Assembly (NCBI RefSeq): GCF_024160875.1
Contig: NZ_JAIULA010000011.1
Location: forward strand, 16,249 to 80,248
From: Ligilactobacillus ubinensis
Lineage (GTDB): Bacteria > Bacillota > Bacilli > Lactobacillales > Lactobacillaceae
Length of the DNA stretch: 64,000 bases
Direction: 5' to 3'
Shown: positions 57,693 to 64,000 of the stretch, piece by piece
Numbering within the stretch: position 1 is the stretch's first letter
How the letters are laid out: each line of letters begins with the position of its first letter
Translations under genes and position numbers: made by a program
The notes under the pieces: generated by a model
Database searches by the model: none
What the model was told of the DNA's origin: nothing
The model's input: the letters and a program-made list of their open reading frames with translations, nothing else

Positions 57693-58811
57693 CTATAGCT
57701 TTAGGTTAATTTCACCGGCATGAATATTAAAAATCTTAGGTTCTTTAATTAATTGTCTTGCAATATCATTTAAACCCGGTGTTGTCAAAAATGTTTGCAC
57801 TTTATCTTGAATCGTTTTTAATAAATGCGTTTGTCGATTTCCATCTAACTCGGATAAAACATCATCAAGTAACAAAATAGGGTATTCTCCTGTTTGCTCT
57901 TTCATTACTTCAATCTCTGCAAGCTTTATTGATAACGCGGCAGTTCGTTGCTGTCCTTGTGATCCATATATCTGAACATTATTATCATTTATAAAGAACT
58001 TAATATCATCGCGATGTGGTCCAATTAAAGTTGTCCCTTGAAAAATCTCTTTTTTTCGAATATCGTTCATTTTTTGTAATAATTCATTACTTAGCTGCAT
58101 TGCAGTTTTTGTCGTCGCATCCCGTAATGGAGCTTCATATGATAACGTCAACGTTTCTTTTTTTTGTGTTATTTCAGCATGTAATATCCGCGCATAGCTC
58201 TCTAATTCCTGTAAATATTCAAGACGTTTAACAATAATCTTGCCACCTAGACTAGCTAATTGTTCAGATAGAACATCTAGATACAATTGATCTTTTGTCT
58301 TTTGCAATTGTAAATCTTTCAAGTATTTGTTACGTTGTCGTAAAACTGTACGATACTGAGATAAGTCATGGAGATATAATCCATCAATTTGACTGAATTC
58401 CATATCTATAAAGCGACGCCGTTCGGCCGGAGCACCTTTAACTAAAGCCAAATCTTCAGGCGCAAATAAGATAACATTAAGTTGACCAATATACTCTGAT
58501 AGTTTTGCTCGTTCTATATGATTAACTTTTACCTTTTTACCTTTTTTACTAAGTTCCAATTCAAGAGTTAATGGTCCTAGACGACGGATGATTTCCCCTT
58601 TTAATTGGGCATATTGTTGATTAAAACCAATCAGTTCTTTATCTTTAGCCGTTCGATGACTACTAGCCATTGCTAAAACATAAATTGCTTCTAGTAAATT
58701 AGTCTTGCCTTGAGCATTTTCCCCAATTAAAACATTAACTGCTGGAGAAAAAGTGATATTAGCTTCGTTATAGTTGCGAAAGTTTTTTAGTTGCAACTCT
58801 TTGAGATACAT
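57693..58811 (-). CDS. recF: DNA recombination and repair protein RecF
   Basis: A 372-residue SMC-like ATPase that loads RecA at gaps. Walker A GENAQGKTNLLEA (about residue 30), LFAPEDLALVKG, signature GSQGQQRTAALSIKLAE and Walker B PILLLDDVLSELD. It starts 4 bp after yaaA, in the dnaN-yaaA-recF-gyrB cluster. Confidence 0.97.
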   Translation of the reverse strand: MYLKELQLKNFRNYNEANITFSPAVNVLIGENAQGKTNLLEAIYVLAMASSHRTAKDKELIGFNQQYAQLKGEIIRRLGPLTLELELSKKGKKVKVNHIERAKLSEYIGQLNVILFAPEDLALVKGAPAERRRFIDMEFSQIDGLYLHDLSQYRTVLRQRNKYLKDLQLQKTKDQLYLDVLSEQLASLGGKIIVKRLEYLQELESYARILHAEITQKKETLTLSYEAPLRDATTKTAMQLSNELLQKMNDIRKKEIFQGTTLIGPHRDDIKFFINDNNVQIYGSQGQQRTAALSIKLAEIEVMKEQTGEYPILLLDDVLSELDGNRQTHLLKTIQDKVQTFLTTPGLNDIARQLIKEPKIFNIHAGEINLKL

Positions 58812-58815
58812 TAAA

Positions 58816-59037
58816 TTACGCTTTCATAATGTATGTCCCAAAATCTGAGATTTTAATTTTATCAGATGGATAAAGTTTCCGGCCGCGACGATTGTCCGCT
58901 TCTCCATTAATAAAAATTTCATCAGCATATTCTTGTAAGAATATCTTTGCTTGACCACCAGAAGAAATGATATTAGCAATTTTCAATAGTTGTCCTAAAG
59001 TAATATATGGTGTATTTAACTTTATTTCTTGTTCCAA
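58816..59037 (-). CDS. yaaA: S4-domain RNA-binding protein YaaA
   Basis: A 73-residue S4-like protein (YITLGQLLKIANIISSGGQAKIFL, NGEADNRRGRKLYPSDKI). It helps in 50S assembly in related bacteria. TTG start at 59037 behind GAGGAT. Conserved between dnaN and recF; 4 bp from recF. Confidence 0.9.
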   Translation of the reverse strand: MEQEIKLNTPYITLGQLLKIANIISSGGQAKIFLQEYADEIFINGEADNRRGRKLYPSDKIKISDFGTYIMKA

Positions 59038-59210
59038 GAGATAATCCTCACTTTTTTCATTTTACCTTCTAATTATACCCTTTTTTGAAGGTAAAAACAA
59101 TTTTGACGCCAAATTTTGCCGTTTTCAGCGTTTTTTACTCTACTTAATGGTAAGATACTGTAATCATCTTTTTATAGCGTAAATTAAATTTTAGCGCAAT
59201 TAGCTAAACA

Positions 59211-59257
59211 AAAAAGTTCTGATATAAAACTATTTTAGCGTTTCATATCAGAACTGT
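59211..59257 (-). terminator. terminator of dnaN
   Basis: Arms AGTTCTGATAT and ATATCAGAACT, U-run on the minus strand. So yaaA-recF-gyrBA have a separate promoter or read-through. Confidence 0.8.
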
Positions 59258-59292
59258 TCTTAAATTTCTTTATCTACTATTTCATAAAACTT

Positions 59293-60438
59293 TTAGTTAG
59301 CTGTTCGCATTGGTGTGATTAATTGCACAAAATCACCTTCTGATTCTGTAGGTACTAACGTAAATGGACGCAATGCCATTGTAAACGACAAGGTTGTTTG
59401 TGTTTGTCCAAAAGAACGAAGTGCATCTTTCATATAATCTGGATTAAATGAAATCTCCAAGTCTTCACCTGTTAAATTAGAAAAGTTCAGTGCTTCTTCA
59501 ACATTTCCAATTTCTGGAGAATTGCCTGAGATAACAGCACGTTGTTCTTTAACATCTAAAGTTAATTTAACAACATTACTTCTTCCTTCATGTGATAACA
59601 ATGAAGCTCTTTCGATTGCATGTAATAATTCTGGCGCATTAAATTCAATAGTTGTTTCAGAGTTTTTCGGAATCAGACGCTCTGTATCTGGATAATTGCC
59701 TTCAAGCAAACGTGAATAAAAGGATGTATGACCTAAAATAAATAAAATCTGGTTTTCAGCAATTTGAATTTCAACATCTTTACTAGATTCATCTAACATT
59801 CTAGCTAATTCATTTAATGCTTTCCCTGGAACAATAATATTATAGTGGGCACTTTCTAACCCTGAAATCTTAATCCGGCGTTGACTTAAGCGATGTGAAT
59901 CGGTAGCAACCGCTAGTAATTCTCCGTTATCAATAAGAATATGTACACCTGTTAGCATTGGGCGACTTTCTTGATTAGAAATTGCAATTACTGTTTGATT
60001 TATAATTTGACGTAAAATATCACTTGGAATTGCAAGAGTTGTATTAACTCCCACTTCGGGTAAATGTGGAAAATTAGCCGCATCAATACCGTTAATCATA
60101 AATTCAGCGGGCCCTGATGTTATTTTAGTTAAAAATCGTTGATTATCTGTTTCGATTGTTAAGGTATCAGCTGGTAGTTTTTTTATTATTTCATTAAAGA
60201 AACGAGCAGGTAAAACAACACTTCCAGGTTCTTTAATTTCTAAGTTAGCTTCTTCATCTGCAATTGAAATAATTGATTCAATTGAAATATCAGCATTACT
60301 TCCTGTTAAAGTTAACCCATCCTCAAATAGATCTAGTTTTAACCCTTTTAGAATTTCAATTGTTGTTTTTGATGAAATGGCTCTTTGAACATCTGCTAAA
60401 TAGCGAATAAATGCTGCACGTTGAACACTAAATTTCAT
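59293..60438 (-). CDS. dnaN: DNA polymerase III beta subunit (sliding clamp)
   Basis: A 381-residue clamp, three repeated domains. KFSVQRAAFIRYLADVQRAI at the N-terminus, EFMINGIDAANFPHLPEV and ATDSHRLSQR; C-terminal LVPTESEGDFVQLITPMR in place of the common MPMR end. Directly after dnaA with a 157-bp gap carrying DnaA boxes. Confidence 0.98.
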   Translation of the reverse strand: MKFSVQRAAFIRYLADVQRAISSKTTIEILKGLKLDLFEDGLTLTGSNADISIESIISIADEEANLEIKEPGSVVLPARFFNEIIKKLPADTLTIETDNQRFLTKITSGPAEFMINGIDAANFPHLPEVGVNTTLAIPSDILRQIINQTVIAISNQESRPMLTGVHILIDNGELLAVATDSHRLSQRRIKISGLESAHYNIIVPGKALNELARMLDESSKDVEIQIAENQILFILGHTSFYSRLLEGNYPDTERLIPKNSETTIEFNAPELLHAIERASLLSHEGRSNVVKLTLDVKEQRAVISGNSPEIGNVEEALNFSNLTGEDLEISFNPDYMKDALRSFGQTQTTLSFTMALRPFTLVPTESEGDFVQLITPMRTAN

Positions 60439-60513
60439 AAAGAAGAAATACCTCCTGTTTATTATATTATTTATTATTAAAAAAGTAGTAGTAGTAATAG
60501 GGCCTGTTTATAC

Positions 60514-60577
60514 TGTGGATAAGTTCGTTGAAATATTGCTAGTTAGGCAAAAACGCCTGTGGATATCCTGTGGATAA
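60514..60577. other. DnaA boxes between dnaA and dnaN
   Basis: TGTGGATAA at 60514-60522 and 60569-60577, plus TGTGGATAT at 60558-60566. This is the second, smaller box cluster of a bipartite oriC. Confidence 0.85.
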
Positions 60578-60595
60578 CTTTTTGGCTTATTCACA

Positions 60596-61945
60596 TTAAT
60601 TCACAGCCTCTCCGTTGAGCTGCTTTTTTAAATCAGAAATATCGCGACGTAATTTTGAATCAGATGAAAGCGCCGCTGTTATCTTATCGCAAGCATGCAA
60701 TACTGTGGTGTGGTCTTTTCCACCAAATTCACGGCCAATTTTAGGTAAAGATGCATCTGTAGCTTCTCGAGAGAGATACATAGCAACTTGACGTGGAATA
60801 ACAATCCGTTTTACACGTTTTTTTCCTTTAATATCTGCTAATGAAACATTGTAATACTTTGCAACTAACATTTGAATTTGACTAATATTAATAACGCGAT
60901 CTTGTGGTGAACCAGTAAGACTTTTTAAAGCTTCATCAGCAAGTTTGATTGTTATCGGTTCTTTTTTCATCTGCGCATAAGCTTTTACACTAGTTAGGCC
61001 ACCTTCTAATTCACGGACATTAGTTTCAAACTGCCCAGCAATATACTTTAGGACATCATTTGGAACGGCAAGTTTTTCGGATGTTGCTTTTGTCTCTAAA
61101 ATGGCAATTCTAGTTTCGTAATCGGGTGGCGTTATCTCAACAGGTAAGCCCCATTTAAACCGAGAGATTAATCTATCGCCTAAATTTTCGATCATGTTTG
61201 GTAAACGATCTGATGATAAAACAATTTGTTTTTTATCATCATATAAGTCATTAAAAGTATGGAAAAATTCATCAATTGTTCCGGGTTTTTTGGCAAAGAA
61301 TTGGACATCATCTACAAGCAACAAATCAACATTACGATATGCTCGACGAAATTCTTCTTGTTGCTTATTTTTAATAGAATTAACGAAGTCATTTGTAAAG
61401 GTTTCGCTAGAAACGTATTTGACTTTAGCCTTGGGACGATTTTTAAGTAACTGGTTTCCAATTGCATGCATTAAGTGTGTTTTGCCTAAGCCAACGCCAC
61501 CATAAAAATAAAGTGGGTTATATAAAGTACCGAGTTCTTCAGATACAGCTAAGGCAGCAGCATGTGCCATTTGGTTACCATCACCAACGACGAATGACTC
61601 AAAAGTATATGACTTATTTAAAGGTGAATTGCGCAACAATGATGATTCTTCAGCTTCAGCTGTTTTAGTTAAATCAGCACTTGCTAAAGGATTTTCTTGA
61701 TCTGGTGTCATCACAAGAAAAGTGATTTGTTGCTGAAAATTATCTTCAATCAGTTGTAATACCTGAGCAACTAAGCGTTGTTTCCAGTAATCTTGGTGGA
61801 GAACAGAAGGAACTTCAAGAACAAAAGTATTATCTGTAAATTGAATCGGTTTGGCAGCTGCTATCCAAGTATTATATGTAACTTGAGAAAGTGTCACATG
61901 AAACTTGTCACAAATAAATTGCCATAAAGCATCAAGATCTGGCAC
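60596..61945 (-). CDS. dnaA: chromosomal replication initiator DnaA
   Basis: A 449-residue initiator. Domain I residues 1-85; AAA+ Walker A GGVGLGKTHLMHAIG, Walker B LLVDDVQFFA, arginine-finger region; domain IV with GGKDHTTVLHACDKI that binds DnaA boxes. GTG start at 61945 behind AAGGAGG. An extended -10 (TGCTAAACT) lies upstream. First gene of the cluster, at the origin. Confidence 0.98.
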   Translation of the reverse strand: MPDLDALWQFICDKFHVTLSQVTYNTWIAAAKPIQFTDNTFVLEVPSVLHQDYWKQRLVAQVLQLIEDNFQQQITFLVMTPDQENPLASADLTKTAEAEESSLLRNSPLNKSYTFESFVVGDGNQMAHAAALAVSEELGTLYNPLYFYGGVGLGKTHLMHAIGNQLLKNRPKAKVKYVSSETFTNDFVNSIKNKQQEEFRRAYRNVDLLLVDDVQFFAKKPGTIDEFFHTFNDLYDDKKQIVLSSDRLPNMIENLGDRLISRFKWGLPVEITPPDYETRIAILETKATSEKLAVPNDVLKYIAGQFETNVRELEGGLTSVKAYAQMKKEPITIKLADEALKSLTGSPQDRVINISQIQMLVAKYYNVSLADIKGKKRVKRIVIPRQVAMYLSREATDASLPKIGREFGGKDHTTVLHACDKITAALSSDSKLRRDISDLKKQLNGEAVN

Positions 61946-62507
61946 AAAAAAAAACCTCCTTTTTTAAATTAATGTAATTTCAGTTTAGCATGTTTAGATT
62001 TTCTTTTCCACAGGTTGGGGAGAAATAAAAAAAATAAATAAACAACCTGTGGATAAAAGATAGAAAGAAGGTGTTTATTCTGTTGATTTTTTTTAAAAGC
62101 AAACCAGTTATTAACAGAATACCTGTGGATAACTATTGTTTATATGTAAAGGATTTGAACTGTTATGCACAAAGTTATGCACAAGTTATAAAAAGGCTGT
62201 TCATAAAAAATAAACGGTTGATTACTTTGTGGATAACTTTAAAAAGATGAAAAGCTAATACACAGGAAAAAAGCTAAAAAGTTGATAACCTTTCTTAGCC
62301 AGTGGATAACTTTTAAAGAGCTTTAATTTTTGTCAGAGAGCCCGAAAGTAAATTAAATATTCTCTATAGAAAAATTTCTTTAATTTTAAAGTGAAGTATG
62401 CTAATATTAGCTAGTAAGTCTGAACTTGACATTGAGTTTATTGTTTAGTAAAATATCAAGTATCATTGTTAAATATGATGTACTTTAGTAAGGAGGTGTT
62501 ATCACCC
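61946..62507. other. replication origin region oriC, main DnaA-box cluster
   Basis: AT-rich 562-bp gap between dnaA and rpmH. Exact TGTGGATAA boxes at 62048-62056, 62124-62132 and 62228-62236; near boxes at 62301-62309 (AGTGGATAA) and 62007-62015 (TTTTCCACA). A/T tracts at 62026-62042 and 62089-62096 may be the unwinding element. No gene visible inside; it also contains the dnaA and rpmH promoters. Confidence 0.9.
62426..62454 (+). promoter_or_regulatory. promoter of rpmH-rnpA-yidC
   Basis: TTGACA (62426-62431), 17 bp, TAAAAT (62449-62454), 53 bp before the rpmH ATG. Confidence 0.85.
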
Positions 62508-62642
62508 ATGAAAAGAACTTACCAACCAAAGAAACGCCACCGTCAACGTGTGCATGGTTTTCGTAAACGTATGAGTACAAGCAACGGTCGTAATGTGTTA
62601 GCACGTAGACGTCGTAAAGGTAGAAAAGTATTGTCTGCATAG
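62508..62642 (+). CDS. rpmH: 50S ribosomal protein L34
   Basis: A 44-residue basic ribosomal protein ([19 protein letters not shown] at the start, [18 protein letters not shown] at the end), full length. ATG 62508 follows AAGGAGGTG. Too short for a 60-codon cut-off. First of rpmH-rnpA-yidC. Confidence 0.98.
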   Translation: MKRTYQPKKRHRQRVHGFRKRMSTSNGRNVLARRRRKGRKVLSA

Positions 62643-62667
62643 GCCACTGGACCGTCAGTGGTCTTTT
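62642..62667 (+). terminator. partial terminator between rpmH and rnpA
   Basis: CCACTG (62644-62649) and CAGTGG (62656-62661) followed by TCTTTTTC. Probably reduces rnpA relative to rpmH. Confidence 0.7.
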
Positions 62668-62701
62668 TCTTTATATATGCAGAACATGATGTTGGAGATG
62701 T

Positions 62702-63055
62702 ATGATGAGAAAGTCATATCGTGTTAAGAAAGAGACAGAATTTCAAACTGTTTTTACTCAAGGAAAATCGTGCGCAAATCGTCAGTTTGTCGTTTACATG
62801 ATTGAAAAACCAGAACAAGTGCACTTTCGCGTTGGTATTTCAGTCGGAAAGAAAATTGGCAATGCAGTAGCTCGAAATTGGGTTAAACGGAGAATACGTC
62901 AAAGCTTAACAGAATTAAAACCACAATTAAAACAAGATTGCGATTTTATCGTAATTGCTCGTCCTGGAGTAGCATGGATGCAAACAAGTGCTGTTAAAGA
63001 ACATTTAATTCATGTTTTACGTCTTGCTAATGTTTTAGTTGACGAAATTAAATAG
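62702..63055 (+). CDS. rnpA: ribonuclease P protein component
   Basis: A 117-residue protein subunit of RNase P that matures tRNA 5' ends. RNR motif [19 protein letters not shown] and N-terminal [16 protein letters not shown]. Start at ATG 62702 or the adjoining ATG 62705, both near GGAG. 59 bp after rpmH and 16 bp before yidC. Confidence 0.97.
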   Translation: MMRKSYRVKKETEFQTVFTQGKSCANRQFVVYMIEKPEQVHFRVGISVGKKIGNAVARNWVKRRIRQSLTELKPQLKQDCDFIVIARPGVAWMQTSAVKEHLIHVLRLANVLVDEIK

Positions 63056-63071
63056 AAGAGAGGACAACGCT

Positions 63072-63911
63072 GTGAAACGAGGAAAACGAATAGTAGCACT
63101 TTTGGGTGCCCTATCCCTCGTGTTCGTGCTAGCAGGTTGTAGCAGTACGACACCAATTACCTCGAAGAGTACCGGTTTTTGGGATCATTATATTATCTGG
63201 AACTTCATTCGAGCAATTGAAGGATTAAGTGGCATCTTTGGCCATAATTATGGCTGGGGAATTGTTATCTTTACAGTTATCGTTCGTATTATCATTTTGC
63301 CTTTGATGATTTATCAAACAAAAAGTGCACGGAAGACAAGTGAGTTGCAACCGCAGTTAAAGAAACTGCAAGCGAAATATCCAGGACGTGACACTGAGTC
63401 AATGACTAAACTTCGTGAAGAGCAACAAAAGCTTTATAAAGAAGCTGGAGTAAATCCTGTTGCTGGATGTTTACCATTACTCGTGCAAATGCCGATATTG
63501 ATTGCTTTATATCAAGCTATTTTTAGATCAGAAACTTTAAAGGCAGGTCACTTTATGTGGATGGAATTGGGAGATAAAGATCCATATTATATCTTACCTA
63601 TTTTAGCTGCTGTCTTTACATTTGTTACTTCAAAGTTAAGTATGATGTCGCAACCAGAGCAAAACATGATGACAAGCACAATGACCTATGGGATGCCAGT
63701 GATGATTTTTGTTATGGCTATCAATGTGCCAGCTGCATTATCTTTGTACTGGGTTATCACCAATGCTTTTTCTGCCGGTCAAACATTGCTAATTAATAAT
63801 CCCTTTAAGATTAATCGAGAAAGAGAAGAAAAAATTAGGGTGAAAAAAGATCAAGAAAGAAAATTGGCTAAAGCTAAGCGTAAAGCATTAAAAGGTAAAA
63901 AGCGAAATTAG
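63072..63911 (+). CDS. yidC: membrane protein insertase YidC, lipoprotein type
   Basis: A 279-residue Oxa1/YidC insertase for membrane protein biogenesis. Signal peptide with lipobox LAGC at the N-terminus, then five membrane segments (GWGIVIFTVIVRIIILPLMI, VAGCLPLLVQMPILIALYQAIF, ALSLYWVITNAFS) and a basic tail (REREEKIRVKKDQERKLAKAKR). GTG start at 63072 behind AGAGGAC; the longer frame is rejected. Follows rnpA by 16 bp. Confidence 0.95.
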   Translation: MKRGKRIVALLGALSLVFVLAGCSSTTPITSKSTGFWDHYIIWNFIRAIEGLSGIFGHNYGWGIVIFTVIVRIIILPLMIYQTKSARKTSELQPQLKKLQAKYPGRDTESMTKLREEQQKLYKEAGVNPVAGCLPLLVQMPILIALYQAIFRSETLKAGHFMWMELGDKDPYYILPILAAVFTFVTSKLSMMSQPEQNMMTSTMTYGMPVMIFVMAINVPAALSLYWVITNAFSAGQTLLINNPFKINREREEKIRVKKDQERKLAKAKRKALKGKKRN

Positions 63912-63955
63912 AATATGTAAAAAGAGGCTGTGACATAACTAGTCTCTACACAAAT

Positions 63956-63996
63956 AAATAGGGCGAGAAACCGAATTTGGGTTTCTCGCTCTATTT
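63956..63996 (+). terminator. terminator after yidC
   Basis: Arms AAATAGGGCGAGAAACC and GGTTTCTCGCTCTATTT, 17 bp, loop GAATTTG. The T-run continues to the window edge. Confidence 0.85.
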
Positions 63997-64000
63997 GCTT

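Overview
The window is a low-GC Firmicutes chromosome segment around the replication origin of a member of the Lactobacillaceae. The dnaA-dnaN-yaaA-recF-gyrB-gyrA-rpsF-ssb-rpsR order on the minus strand, with rpmH-rnpA-yidC diverging on the plus strand, DnaA boxes on both sides of dnaA, catabolite-response (cre-like) sites, a class III fructose bisphosphatase and a xylP/xylQ/xylR locus all fit this family. The genus cannot be fixed from the sequence alone. No rRNA, tRNA, CRISPR array, insertion sequence or prophage was seen.

Layout. 1-6.4 kb: L-arabinose operon araE-araB-araD-araA (araA cut by the window edge), divergent from araR. 6.5-7.7 kb: an unknown membrane-anchored protein. 7.7-14.2 kb: seven-gene minus-strand operon with a PRD/EIIA regulator, ascorbate-type PTS IIB and IIC, a TPR protein, a class II aldolase, a P-loop kinase and deoC. 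14.4-23.0 kb: a cluster with an apiosidase-like glycosidase, ROK kinase, fucose-isomerase-like enzyme, LacI regulator, split transketolase and FGGY kinase. It is best explained as a D-apiose (branched pentose) route from glycoside to xylulose 5-phosphate. 23.1-27.6 kb: TraX-like protein, fbp, UMF1 transporter. 28.0-33.2 kb: isoprimeverose locus xylP-xylR divergent from alpha-xylosidase xylQ. 33.3-42.9 kb: membrane protein, asnB with a long leader, aquaporin with altered NPA motifs, two-component system, MFS plus HTH regulator, 2-hydroxyacid dehydrogenase, msrB. 43.0-51.6 kb: transporter-rich region (sugar-type MFS, PTS_EIIC_2-like permease, two DHA2 drug exporters, a Tim44-like protein, TetR). 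51.7-64 kb: the replication/ribosomal core.

The main non-coding discoveries are: (i) a strand-specific small RNA at about 46.67-46.84 kb with three tandem C-rich hairpin loops and a terminator; (ii) next to it, a leader-peptide attenuator with complete 1:2, 2:3 and 3:4 alternative pairings ahead of the PTS_EIIC_2-like permease; (iii) an operator of two 9-mers ACTARAATA at 11-bp pitch, found at both promoters of the apiose-like cluster and twice upstream of an MFS gene 20 kb away. The last ties that MFS to the cluster as its probable missing importer.

Overall the accessory half is a plant cell-wall pentose island (arabinose, xylosyl-glucose, probably apiose). All three inferred pentose loci carry cre-like sites at their promoters, so glucose probably represses them through CcpA.
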